64,000 nucleotides of DNA from Pseudodesulfovibrio thermohalotolerans (GTDB taxonomy: Bacteria; Desulfobacterota; Desulfovibrionia; Desulfovibrionales; Desulfovibrionaceae). A program made the position numbers and the translations under genes. The DNA lies in assembly GCF_021353295.2 (NCBI RefSeq), contig NZ_CP120635.1, positions 431,001-495,000 of the forward strand, in the 5' to 3' direction. The notes beneath the pieces were generated by a model, which saw only the letters and a program-made list of their open reading frames with translations, did not search any database and had not been told where the DNA came from. Positions 35,633 through 47,196 of the stretch are shown piece by piece (the first letter of the stretch is position 1; every line of letters begins with the position of its first letter).

Positions 35633-37258
35633 ATGAATATTGGCCAGTACACTTTTGAAGAGTTCAAAAATAAAGCCAAGGAATTTCACGGATATCCAGC
35701 TCCCGGTCTGTTGATCGGCGGGTACATGGTCGAGGCCGCCAAGGCGCGTCTCCCCGAAGGAACGCTGTTCGAGGCCATGGTCGAGTCGGGCAAATGTCTG
35801 CCTGACGCGGTCCAGCTTCTTACTTTGTGTTCCACCGGCAACAACTGGATGAAGGTCAAGTTGCTCGGCCGTTACGCCGTGTCCCTGTACGACAAGTACA
35901 CAGGCAAGGGCTTCCGCGTGGCCGTGGACCAGGCGAAGCTCAAGGATTGGCCTGAGATTCGCGCCTGGTTCATGAAGGAGAAGCCCAAGGCCGAGCAGGA
36001 CACCGAACAGCTTTTCAACGAGATCGAACAGGCCGGGGACACCATCTGTTCCATTCGGCCCGTGACCATCTCCAAGAAGTATCTCGGTCACGGCCACATG
36101 ACCACCATCGACGTCTGCCCGGTCTGCGGCGAGGCGTATCCCGGTTCAGACGGCTCCATCTGCCGCGGCTGCCAGGGAGAGGCTCCCTACGAGTCCATTG
36201 AGGGGGCGCTCTGCGTCGACGACGCGCCAGACCTCAAGGCCGTGCGCGTCGAGGAGGCCGTGGGCAAGAAGGCCGTGCACGACATGACCGGCATCGAGCC
36301 GGGCGAATCCAAGGGCCCCATCACCAAGGCCGGCGACGTCTTCGACATCGGCGATGTCTGTCGTCTGCAACGCATCGGCAAGTTCAACGTCTATGACGGC
36401 GACGCCGTGCCGGGCGACGAATGGGTTCACGAGAACGACGCGGTCAAGGCGTTCGCCAAGCGCATGGCCGGTCCCGGCATCACCTACGACCCGAACCCGG
36501 AAGAGGGCAAGATCAACTTCTTCGCGGAGTACGCGGGTATGCTGTCCATCGATCTGGACGCGCTGAACCGATTCAATCTCTCCCCGGACGTCATGCTGGC
36601 CACCCGGCACGACGGTTCCATCATGCCCGAGGGCAAGGGCGTGGCCGGAACCCGCGCCATTCCCCTTTACATCTCCCGCGACAAGCTCAGCCGCGCCCTG
36701 ACCGCTCTGGGCGAGGGACCGGTCCTGTCCGTTCTGCCCCTCAAGCCCGCCAAGGTCGGCATCCTGGTCACGGGTACCGAGGTGTTCCAGGGACTCATCG
36801 AGGACAAGTTCATCCCCATCATTTCGTCCAAGGTCATTCATCTCGGCTGCACGGTCCACATGACCGACATCGTGCCCGACGATCGTGAGGCCATCACCCG
36901 TGCGGCCACGGCCATGCTGGAAGGCGGCTGCGATCTCATCGTCACCACGGCGGGCATGTCTGTCGACCCGGACGACGTAACCCGCGCCGCCCTGGTGGAT
37001 GCCGGTCTGCACGGCGACCTGTACGGTGTCCCCATGCTGCCCGGCACCATGACTCTGGTGGGCAAGCTACGCAATGCCGCCATCATCGGCGTACCGGCCT
37101 GCGCCTTGTTCTACAAGACCACCGCCTTCGACGTGGTTCTGCCCCGCATTCTGGCCGGGCAGGAACTCCGCCGCAAGGACCTGGCGCGTTTCGGTGAAGG
37201 CGGGTTCTGCATGAACTGCAAGACCTGTTCGTTCCCCAAGTGCCCCTTTGGAAAGTAA
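35633..37258 (+). CDS. FmdE domain fused to molybdopterin-binding (MoaB/MoeA-like) domain
   Basis: The 541-residue protein joins three parts. Residues ~8-140 match FmdE of formylmethanofuran dehydrogenase (FEEFKNKAKEFHGYPAPGLLIGG, CLPDAVQLLTLCSTGNN), although the usual Cys before Pro-Gly is Ala here. A zinc ribbon at ~162-182 has CPVCGEAYPGSDGSICRGC. Residues ~370-520 form a molybdopterin-binding fold (KVGILVTGTEVFQGL, CDLIVTTAGMSVDPDD, GVPMLPGTMTL). The tail CMNCKTCSFPKCPFGK is cysteine-rich. The protein probably helps make or insert the Mo/W cofactor into an enzyme such as formate dehydrogenase. AGGAA precedes the start. Confidence 0.85.
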   Translation: MNIGQYTFEEFKNKAKEFHGYPAPGLLIGGYMVEAAKARLPEGTLFEAMVESGKCLPDAVQLLTLCSTGNNWMKVKLLGRYAVSLYDKYTGKGFRVAVDQAKLKDWPEIRAWFMKEKPKAEQDTEQLFNEIEQAGDTICSIRPVTISKKYLGHGHMTTIDVCPVCGEAYPGSDGSICRGCQGEAPYESIEGALCVDDAPDLKAVRVEEAVGKKAVHDMTGIEPGESKGPITKAGDVFDIGDVCRLQRIGKFNVYDGDAVPGDEWVHENDAVKAFAKRMAGPGITYDPNPEEGKINFFAEYAGMLSIDLDALNRFNLSPDVMLATRHDGSIMPEGKGVAGTRAIPLYISRDKLSRALTALGEGPVLSVLPLKPAKVGILVTGTEVFQGLIEDKFIPIISSKVIHLGCTVHMTDIVPDDREAITRAATAMLEGGCDLIVTTAGMSVDPDDVTRAALVDAGLHGDLYGVPMLPGTMTLVGKLRNAAIIGVPACALFYKTTAFDVVLPRILAGQELRRKDLARFGEGGFCMNCKTCSFPKCPFGK

Positions 37259-37288
37259 GGGGGCTTACAGCCGGAAGTTAATGAAGAG

Positions 37289-37313
37289 GCCGTCCGAAAG
37301 GGCGGCTTTTTTT
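37289..37313 (+). terminator. Terminator after the FmdE-fusion gene
   Basis: GCCGTCC pairs with GGGCGGC around GAAA, allowing one T-G pair, and is followed by seven Ts. Confidence 0.88.
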
Positions 37314-37371
37314 CATGTCTTGATGGGCGGCTCGGCGCGTGGCGCTAGGGGCCGGACCCTGCCTCTGTTGG

Positions 37372-38460
37372 CAGGGGGAGATGCGCTTGCCGGATGGTGC
37401 GTTAACTCGTTGAAGCAGGCGCGCCTTTGGCGCGAGAGCCAGTGTGGAGGCTTTGCCTCCTCAGCTTCCATGCCCTCCCGGCGGGGTCCATTTCTTTTGC
37501 TGGCCCAAAAGAAATAGACGAAAGAAAAGGGCCTTGCGCCAGCTTGGCCGCCCGCAGGATCTTCGGCAAGAATCCGATCCGCTCGGGTCGGCTCCATCCC
37601 AGCAAAAGTATAAGTCCTTCTCTGGTGGACAGCTCTCCACTCTCGCCAGCATTTCCTTGCTCGTCACGAGAGCCGCCGTCCCTTCGCGGTCGGCTTCTAC
37701 GCCGCTGATCCAGGGCTGGGATTGGGTGATTCTCCACAGGAGCTTGGTTGTGGGGGAGGGAGTGTTTTCGCGGGATGGTGCGCCAGCTTGTTCGGGCTGT
37801 GAGAGCCAGTGGGGGCGGCTTCGCCTTCCCCAGCTTCCATGCCCTCCCGGCGGGGTCCATTTCTTTTGCTGGCCCAAAAGAAATAGACGAAAGAAAAGGG
37901 CCTTGCGTCAGCTTGGCCGCCCGCAGGATCTTCGGCAAGAATCCGATCCGCTCGGGTCGGCTCCACCCGATCAAAAGTATAGGGCCTTCTCCGGTGGACA
38001 GCTCTCCGCTCTCGGTAGCATTCCCTTGCTCCTCACAGGAGCCGCCGCCCCTTCGCGGTCGGCTTCTACGCCGCTGATCCAGGGCTGGGGTTGGGTTATT
38101 CTCTACAGGAGCTTGGTTGTGGGGGAGGGAGTGTTTTCGCGGGATGGTGCGCCAGCTTGTTCGGGCTGTGAGAGCCAGTGGGGTCGGCTTCGCCTTCCCC
38201 AGCTTCCATGCCCTGCGCGGGCAGCGGATCTTTTTTGCTTGCCCAAAAAAGAACCAAAAAAGGGCCTTGCGCCAGCTCGGCCGCCCGCAGGATCTTCGGC
38301 AAGAATCCGATCCGCTCTGGTCGGCTCCATCCCAGCAAAAGTATAAGTCCTTCTCTGGTGGCCCGCTCTCCACTTTCGATAGCACTTTCTCGATCTTCAC
38401 AGGAGCCGCCGCCTCTTCGCGGTCGGCTTCTAGGCCGCCAATCCAGGGCTAGCGTTCGTA
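37372..38460. repeat. Array B, R1 family: three tandem ~363-369-bp repeat units
   Basis: Units begin near 37372 (diverged 5' part), 37737 and 38106. Unit 1 and unit 2 carry the hairpin ATTTCTTTTG / CAAAAGAAAT around loop CTGGCC (37490-37515 in unit 1). Unit 3 carries the array-A form TCTTTTTTG / CAAAAAAGA around CTTGCC. The second hairpin is GGAGGC/GCCTCC in unit 1 and the GGGG-GGC/GCC-CCCC form in units 2 and 3. Unit lengths near multiples of three leave frames of up to ~330 codons open on both strands, but these have no start signals or known protein. Confidence 0.9.
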
Positions 38461-38464
38461 GGGC

Positions 38465-39570
38465 CTTTGAGGGTGCGCGGTCGCCTTTGGGTGTTCATTG
38501 GAGACCGAAGAGCCTGAAATAGGTCCTTTTCGCGTTGGAAGACAGGACCTCGCTTGCGCGGGAGACGTTCGAAAGCCGGGGCCTAGAGCCTGTCTGAAGC
38601 GGCGAAGCGTGGGCCGACTGCGTCTGCCGAAGGCAGACATCCTGTCGGCCAGCGAAAGCCGCTACAGGCTCTTGGCCACTGCTATCGGGAGCACGCAGGG
38701 CCAAAAAAGCGCAGTTTTTGCTTCCTTTTTTCTGCGCCAGCAAAAAAGGAAGTCGCCGTAAAGGCGAAATAAAGCGTAAGGATGCCGCGCGCCGTCGAAC
38801 GCGAAGCGCGCTAATATCCACGCGCTACATCACACTTGCCTTTGGGAGGGCCTTCGTTTCGCTCATGGGTGTTCCTTTGAGAACGAAGAACCTAAATGAG
38901 CCTTCCCGCGTTGGAAGACAGGGCCTCGCTTGCGCGGGAGACGTTCGAAAGCCGGGGCCTAGAGCCTGTCTGAAGCGGCGAAGCGTGGGCCGACTGCGTC
39001 TGCCAAAGGCAGACATCCTGTCGGGCAGCGAAAGCCGCTACAGGCTCTTGGCCACTGCTTTCGGGAGTACGCAGGGCCAAAAAAGCGCAGTTTTTGCTTC
39101 CTTTTTTCTGCGCCAGCAAAAAAGGAAGTCGCCGTAAAGGCGAAACAAAACGTAACGATGCCGTGCACCGTAGAACGCGAAGCGCGCTAATATCCACGCG
39201 CTACATCACACTTGCCTTTGGGAGGGCCTTCATTTCGCTTATGGAAGCTCCTTCGAGAACGAAGAACCTAAATGAGCCTTCCCGCGTTGGAAGACAGGAC
39301 CTCGCTTGCGTGGGAGACGTTCGAAAGCCGGGGCCTAGAGCCTGTCTGAAGCGGCGAAGCGTGGGCCGACTGCGTCTGCCAAAGGCAGACATCCTGTCGG
39401 CCAGCGAAAGCCGCTACAGGCTCTTGGCCACTGCTTTCGGGAGCACGCATGGCCAAAAGGCGCAGTTTTTGCTTCCTTTTTTCTGCGCCAGCAAAAAAGG
39501 AAGTCGCCGTAAAGGCGAAATAAAACGGAACGATGACGCGCACCGTAGAACGCGAAGCGCGGCACTATTC
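38465..39570. repeat. Array B, R2 family: three tandem ~376-bp repeat units
   Basis: The marker block CCTAGAGCCTGTCTGAAGCG recurs near 38582, 38958 and 39334. The nested inverted repeat and the T/A-rich hairpin described for array A are intact in all three copies. Differences between copies fall mostly in loops, for example GGA, GAA or AAA between GTCTGCC and GGCAGAC. The order R1 then R2 and the orientation are the same as in array A, 34 kb away. After the last unit the sequence turns AT-rich ahead of the DUF3089 gene. Confidence 0.9.
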
Positions 39571-39699
39571 ACCGCACTCCCCCTCCAAAATAAAAATAAA
39601 GCAACAAATCTGCGCTTTCGATTCTATTTTTTTGCGTCTCGCCTTTATTTTTTTCATATGAGCTGTTACTCATGTGATAAAAACAACAAGGAGATGCTC

Positions 39700-40701
39700 A
39701 TGCGCTTCATTCGGATCGTAATTTTCTCCTTATTCTTCTGTGTTGGAGCCTTTTGCGTAGCATCGTTCGCGGCGGATTCCGACGCAGACGATTGCATCCC
39801 TCCATGCCCGGACTATGCCCAACCGGCCAGTTGGGCCGCGCTGCCGGAACGGCCGAACAAGAATGTGGATGTGTTCTACGTCTACCCGACCATTTATTTC
39901 GAGAAGTCCCCGAAAAACATGGATGTGTTCGACGAAAAGCTTCGATCCGCCGCGCAGGGGCTGCTCAATGCCCAGGCCGGGGCATATTCGTCCTCGGCGA
40001 ATCTGTTCGCGCCGTATTACCGCCAGGTGACCTTCGCCTGCCTCGATCCGGAACAGGACATGACCCAGAACAGGTATTTCCGGATCGGGGCGGACGACGT
40101 GCACCGGGCCTTCGATTATTATCTGAACCACCTCAACGATGGGCGTCCGTTCATCCTGGCAGCGCACAGCCAGGGGTCGGTGGTCCTTCTCGACCTGTTG
40201 TTCAGCCGGTTCAAGAATCCGGCCCTGCGCAAGAAGCTCGTGGCCGCCTATGTCATCGGCTATTCCGTGACCCGCGAGGATCTCGCGCGCCATACGTGGA
40301 TCAAGCCCGCGCAGGGGGCGGACGACATCGGGGTGGTGGTGTCCTGGAACACCCAGGCCCCGGGCGCGACAGGGTCGCCGGTGCTGTTGCCCGGCGCCCT
40401 CTGCATCAATCCGCTCAACTGGCGGACCGACGACACCCCGGCGGATAGGAGCCTGAATCTCGGGGCGGTTTTCTTTGACGACGCCAAGGGCGAGGTTTTG
40501 CGCATCGTGCCGCAATACACGGGGGCGCGCATCGACCTCGCCACCGGCGCGCTGGTGGCCTCGCCGCCGGATACGTTCGTCACCGGGCATTTCCCGCCGG
40601 GCGTGCTGCACAAGTACGATTACGCATTCTGGTATCGGAACATCCAGCGCAACGTGAATGAGCGGATAGACGCCTGGTTCAAGCATTACGGGTGTGACTA
40701 G
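39700..40701 (+). CDS. DUF3089 secreted alpha/beta-hydrolase-like protein
   Basis: The 333-residue protein starts at ATG 39700, six bases after AAGGAG, and has a signal peptide (~1-25, ending SFAA). It matches DUF3089: VDVFYVYPTIYF, FAPYYRQVTF, then the nucleophile elbow AAHSQGSVVLLDLL near 155-160 with Ser as likely nucleophile, and FFLPG-type loops near the end. It is probably a periplasmic or outer-membrane esterase-like enzyme of unknown substrate. It begins in AT-rich DNA right behind repeat array B and is followed 58 bases later by the lactate dehydrogenase pair. Confidence 0.85.
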   Translation: MRFIRIVIFSLFFCVGAFCVASFAADSDADDCIPPCPDYAQPASWAALPERPNKNVDVFYVYPTIYFEKSPKNMDVFDEKLRSAAQGLLNAQAGAYSSSANLFAPYYRQVTFACLDPEQDMTQNRYFRIGADDVHRAFDYYLNHLNDGRPFILAAHSQGSVVLLDLLFSRFKNPALRKKLVAAYVIGYSVTREDLARHTWIKPAQGADDIGVVVSWNTQAPGATGSPVLLPGALCINPLNWRTDDTPADRSLNLGAVFFDDAKGEVLRIVPQYTGARIDLATGALVASPPDTFVTGHFPPGVLHKYDYAFWYRNIQRNVNERIDAWFKHYGCD

Positions 40702-40759
40702 ACGCGGAGGCGGCGGACCGCCATTGACAGGCCCGCCGCCGCCCCTTTAGGTTCGCTCC

Positions 40760-42148
40760 ATGCCGCAATACGCCAAGTCCTTGACCGCCGCCCACAGGGC
40801 CTTTCTTACCGATCTGTTTCCCGGGGACGGGTGCGTGCTCGAAACGGAGCATCTCAACGCCTTTTCCACCGACGCAAGCCGCAGGCGGGCCATGCCGTGG
40901 GCTGCTGTCCGGCCGGAGAGCCGGGAGCAGGTGGTCGAGCTGTTGCGTTGGGCCGACGTCGAACGGATGCCGGTCTATCCCAGGGCCCGGGCCACCGGAC
41001 AGGTGGGCAACACGGTGCCGCTGTGGGGCGGCGTGACCGTCTCCCTGCTGCGCATGAACCGGATCATCGACATATCCGAGCGGGATTTCGCGGCCGAGGT
41101 GGAGCCGGGGGTGATTACCTCCGATTTTCAGGAGGCGTGTGCCGGCAAGGGACTGTTCTATCCACCGGACCCGGCCAGCGTGAAGATTTCCACCATGGGC
41201 GGGAATATTTCCACCTGCGCCGGCGGATTGCGGGCCGTCAAATACGGCGTGACCCGCGACTGGGTGCTCGGCCTCGAAGCCGTGCTTCCCGGCGGCCGGA
41301 TGCTGACCATGGGCGGGCGTTCCCACAAGGACGTTGTCGGCCTGGACCTGAAGCGGCTCTTCGTGGGCGCGGACGGCAAGCTCGGGCTCATAACCCGGGC
41401 CACGGTCAAGCTCATTCCCCTGCCCGCGATTTCAAGTTCGGTCCTGGTGGGTTTCGCCGATCTGGCCGCGTCCATGGACGGGGCCATGGCCGTGTTCGGG
41501 GCAGGGCTGTTACCCTGCGCCTGCGAGTTCATGGATGCCACCACCCTCAAGGCCGTGCGCATGGGCGGCGACATCCCCCTGGCCGAGGAGGCCCAGGCCG
41601 CGCTGCTCTTCAAGTTCGACGGCACGCCGGAAGGGGTGGCCGCCGAGGTGGAGCGGCTGCGTGAGGCGCTTCGGCCCGTCAGGCCGGTCTCCATCGAGGT
41701 GGGCGAGGGCGAAGCCGAGGAGGCTGTCTGGGCCGCGCGCCGGGACATCTCCCCGGGCTCCTACCGGCTCAGGCCGAACAAGCTTTCCGAGGACCTTTCC
41801 GTACCGCGCGGCCGAGTGCCCGAACTGGTGCGCATCGCCCACGAGGCGGGCCGCGACGCCGGACTACCGGTGCTTTGCTATGGCCATCTGGGCGACGGCA
41901 ACATCCACACCAACATCATGCACGACGCGGAACGGCCGGACGAGGTCCGCGCCGCCCACCGGGTCAAGGAACGGCTTTTTCGTACCGCCGTGGAACTGGG
42001 CGGGACCATCTCGGGCGAGCACGGCACCGGGCTGACCAAGGCGTCCTTCGTGCCGGAGCAGCTCGGCGCGGAACAGGTGCGCGTCATGGAGGCGGTGCGC
42101 CGTGTCTTCGACCCCCACGAGATCATGAATCCCGGCAAGGGATGGTAG
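40760..42148 (+). CDS. FAD-linked D-lactate/glycolate dehydrogenase subunit (GlcD/Dld type)
   Basis: The 462-residue protein has a PCMH-type FAD-binding domain at ~40-215 (VYPRARATGQVGNTVPLWGGVTV, PPDPASVKISTMGGNISTCAGG) and an FAD-oxidase C-terminal domain at ~220-460 (CYGHLGDGNIHTNI, GTISGEHGTGLTK). Such proteins oxidise D-lactate or glycolate to the keto acid. With the Fe-S protein encoded next, it probably forms the membrane-associated lactate dehydrogenase that feeds electrons to menaquinone in sulfate reducers. D-lactate is favoured by context, but glycolate cannot be excluded. Confidence 0.88.
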   Translation: MPQYAKSLTAAHRAFLTDLFPGDGCVLETEHLNAFSTDASRRRAMPWAAVRPESREQVVELLRWADVERMPVYPRARATGQVGNTVPLWGGVTVSLLRMNRIIDISERDFAAEVEPGVITSDFQEACAGKGLFYPPDPASVKISTMGGNISTCAGGLRAVKYGVTRDWVLGLEAVLPGGRMLTMGGRSHKDVVGLDLKRLFVGADGKLGLITRATVKLIPLPAISSSVLVGFADLAASMDGAMAVFGAGLLPCACEFMDATTLKAVRMGGDIPLAEEAQAALLFKFDGTPEGVAAEVERLREALRPVRPVSIEVGEGEAEEAVWAARRDISPGSYRLRPNKLSEDLSVPRGRVPELVRIAHEAGRDAGLPVLCYGHLGDGNIHTNIMHDAERPDEVRAAHRVKERLFRTAVELGGTISGEHGTGLTKASFVPEQLGAEQVRVMEAVRRVFDPHEIMNPGKGW

Positions 42149-42241
42149 GCTACAAGGTCCGGAAGGCCCACGGCCCGGCCGATCCCGCCGCCTCGGGTCG
42201 GGTTGTTGCCAAGGACCGCCGACGCGGGTAGGACCTAGTCC

Positions 42242-43384
42242 ATGTCCGATCGCATTTCCCAACACGCTTCCCACTGCATCCTTTGCGGCAAGTGTCTTCA
42301 GGTCTGCCCGCTCCTGCGGGCCACGGGCCGCGAGGAGCTGGGGCCGCGCTCCAAGTCCGACCTCTGCCGCGTGCTGGCCGAGGACCCGGGGCGGCTGTCC
42401 GAAGTGGATGCAGCACGGCTCGCCGGGCTTTGCCTGGGCTGCGGCCGGTGCCGCGAGGTCTGCTCCCAGGGGCAGGACGTGCCCGGCTTGGTGGCGGCCC
42501 TGCGTGGGGCGCATCCGAACTTCCGCTCCTGGCTGTGGAAGACCTGGCTAACCCGCGCCCGGCAGCTCTGGTCGCCCGGCTCCAAGGCGGCGGGGCTCAT
42601 TCCGGAGCGGTTCCGCACCGAGAAGCTCGGCCCCATGCTCAAGATGCTCGCGGGCATGACCGGCGGGCCGGGGCTCGATCCCTTCCTGACGCCGAAGACG
42701 TTTCCCGACACGTATCGGGGCGAGCGGATGCTTTTGTTCGCGGGCTGTACGGCCAACTATGTGCAGGGCCGCTGGCTCATGGCCGCCCTGCGGTTGCTTG
42801 ACGGCCTGGGCGCGGACATTTTGCCGGACGGGTTCGTCTGTTGCGGCTCGGGCCTCAAGGGGGCCGGGTTCGCGGACGAGGCCGGGGCCATGGCCGAACG
42901 GAACGTGGCGGTCTGGCGCGAGGCCGGGCGGCCGCGCGTGGCCGTGTTCTGCGCCTCCTGCCTGGCCGGGCTGGCGGCCTACGACCGTTTCGAGTCCGAC
43001 GAGGAGCGGGCGCAGTGGGCCGAATCCCTTCTTCCCCTGTCGGTTGCTGTACGCGACATCGGATTCGTGATATCCGACAATGCGTCGGAACGTATCGGCT
43101 ACCACCACCCCTGCCACGCGGGCAAGGGCGACCCGGACCGCGTTTTCCTGCGTCATGCGCTCGGCGACCGGCTGATCGCGGAAACGGACAGGGAGTGCTG
43201 CGGTTTCGGCGGGGTCATGCGGTTGGCCGCGCCCGGTCTGACCGAGCCGGTCAACCGGCAGTGCTGGGATGCGCTTCGGGATGCGGACATGGTCCTCTCG
43301 GGTTGCTCCGCCTGCCTGGCCCAACTCTCGGCCACCGCGCCGGATCGGGTGAAAGTGGGGCATTGGCTTGAAACCATAGGGTAG
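42242..43384 (+). CDS. Fe-S subunit of D-lactate/glycolate dehydrogenase (GlcF type)
   Basis: The 380-residue protein has two 4Fe-4S motifs, C12-x2-C15-x2-C18-x3-C22 (CILCGKCLQVCP) and CLGCGRCREVC near 64-74. Two CCG domains follow (AGCTANYVQGRW with CCGSGLKGAG, then HHPCHAGKGD with CCGFGGVMRL). This layout is shared by GlcF, LutA and the HdrD family. It takes electrons from the flavin subunit encoded just upstream and passes them toward the quinone pool. The gene lies 93 bases behind its partner in the same direction. Confidence 0.88.
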   Translation: MSDRISQHASHCILCGKCLQVCPLLRATGREELGPRSKSDLCRVLAEDPGRLSEVDAARLAGLCLGCGRCREVCSQGQDVPGLVAALRGAHPNFRSWLWKTWLTRARQLWSPGSKAAGLIPERFRTEKLGPMLKMLAGMTGGPGLDPFLTPKTFPDTYRGERMLLFAGCTANYVQGRWLMAALRLLDGLGADILPDGFVCCGSGLKGAGFADEAGAMAERNVAVWREAGRPRVAVFCASCLAGLAAYDRFESDEERAQWAESLLPLSVAVRDIGFVISDNASERIGYHHPCHAGKGDPDRVFLRHALGDRLIAETDRECCGFGGVMRLAAPGLTEPVNRQCWDALRDADMVLSGCSACLAQLSATAPDRVKVGHWLETIG

Positions 43385-43391
43385 GTGCGCG

Positions 43392-44261
43392 ATGTCTGGC
43401 AGGATTTCGCCGTTGGCCGTGGTCAAGACGGCCGTGTCCATCGGCTGGAGACGGAAGTGGACGTTTTTCGGGCTGGCCCTGGCCGGTCTCTTGCCGGTCC
43501 TGTTGCTGTCCGGCCTGCCTGCCCTGGCTCCTTCCTGGCGCGGGCCGTTTCTCATTCCAAGTTCTTTCGTCCAGTTCCTGGCTATGCTTTTTCTGGTGAC
43601 GACGGCCAATCATCTGGCCGTGACCATGCAGGAGGGCGAGGGAACCGTTTTCCCGGTTCCGTTCTGGGCGGCAATGGGCCGGGTCTTTGTCCGGGGGCTG
43701 ATCCTCATGCTGATCTCCCTGGGCCTATTGCTCCTGGTCGTGGGGCCGCTGGCGGTCTTGGGCTATCAATTGCTTTTGGAGGGGGCGGAAATCCTCCCGC
43801 CGTTTCTGGAGGTGCTGATACTGGCCTTGGGCGCGGGGATGTACGTCCTGTTCGTTTGTTTCCTGTTCCGTTTCGGGATCATGATTCCCGGCGCGGCCGT
43901 GGAGCATGTGATCGGGGTTCGCGAGGCCCTGGCCATGACCAGGGGACACGCTTGGCGCATGTTCTGGTCCATGATGATGATCGTCGTTCCGGTCATGGCG
44001 CTTTCCGCGCTCGTTGAAGCGCTTGTTTCTGCCGCCTCCCTGGCGGGCGGTTTCGGCTGGGTCCAGGCGGTGCCGCTCCTTCTTCTGCTTTTCGTGGATA
44101 TGTTTTCCTGGATAGTTCTTCTGGCGCTGAACGCGGTCTGGTACCGGAAGCTTCTTGATCTGCGCGCAACCCCCGGCGGCAGGACGTTCGATTTCGAGCC
44201 CGCGCCGCGTCCCGCCTCCTATGTGGGGCCGTACGCGGACCTGGGGAAACGCGGAAAATAG
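43392..44261 (+). CDS. Six-helix integral membrane protein of unknown function
   Basis: The 289-residue protein has about six membrane helices, near 22-41, 57-75, 101-126, 138-165, 191-217 and 224-251, with a short hydrophilic C-terminal tail. The segment GIMIPGAAVEHVIGVREALAMTRGHAWRMF between helices 4 and 5 resembles the loop of small membrane proteins annotated as glycerophosphoryl-diester-phosphodiesterase-associated, but no catalytic residues are visible. It begins seven bases after the Fe-S subunit gene and is likely cotranscribed, so it might anchor that enzyme. I cannot assign a function. Confidence 0.75.
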   Translation: MSGRISPLAVVKTAVSIGWRRKWTFFGLALAGLLPVLLLSGLPALAPSWRGPFLIPSSFVQFLAMLFLVTTANHLAVTMQEGEGTVFPVPFWAAMGRVFVRGLILMLISLGLLLLVVGPLAVLGYQLLLEGAEILPPFLEVLILALGAGMYVLFVCFLFRFGIMIPGAAVEHVIGVREALAMTRGHAWRMFWSMMMIVVPVMALSALVEALVSAASLAGGFGWVQAVPLLLLLFVDMFSWIVLLALNAVWYRKLLDLRATPGGRTFDFEPAPRPASYVGPYADLGKRGK

Positions 44262-44439
44262 GTCGCGCGGTCCGCGCGTGGCGGCCCACTCCACGATGCC
44301 TTTCGCCGATCCGGCCCGTTGCGCCGTCGAGAGCGGTTCCGTCCGGTCCGTCGGGTGCGGTGGCGCCTTTTACGCCCGGTCCGCTTTGTGCTATCCCTGA
44401 CTGCGCCGAGGAAAAGGGGTTTGTCACGCGATTGTCGCG

Positions 44440-44467
44440 TTGACTTTCCGGTTTCCGACTTTATCAT
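44440..44467 (+). promoter_or_regulatory. Predicted sigma-70 promoter of secA
   Basis: TTGACT (44440-44445) and TATCAT (44462-44467) are separated by 16 bases, with the secA start 64 bases downstream. Confidence 0.55.
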
Positions 44468-44530
44468 GCACAACAGCGTTTGCGGCCACGCGTATTCGGG
44501 CCGCCAAAGATTTTTCTGGAGAACCCCCAT

Positions 44531-47077
<2,547 letters not shown>

Positions 47078-47100
47078 GCCCGGCGCGATCGGTATTCCAG

Positions 47101-47135
47101 GCCCGGTCCGGCATTCGCCGGTCCGGGCTTTTTTT
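47101..47135 (+). terminator. Terminator after secA
   Basis: GCCCGGTCCGGC pairs with GCCGGTCCGGGC apart from one central T-T mismatch, closes a short loop and is followed by seven Ts. Confidence 0.88.
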
Positions 47136-47196
47136 GCGCATTGGGCCCGGGCGGACCATATTGCGTTCGCCTCCGCGAGCGTGTAAACATCGCCGG

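Noticed and set aside
3755..39570. CRISPR array interpretation of the repeats
   Set aside because: Units are ~365 bases with no short direct repeats separated by unique spacers, and no cas gene is present.
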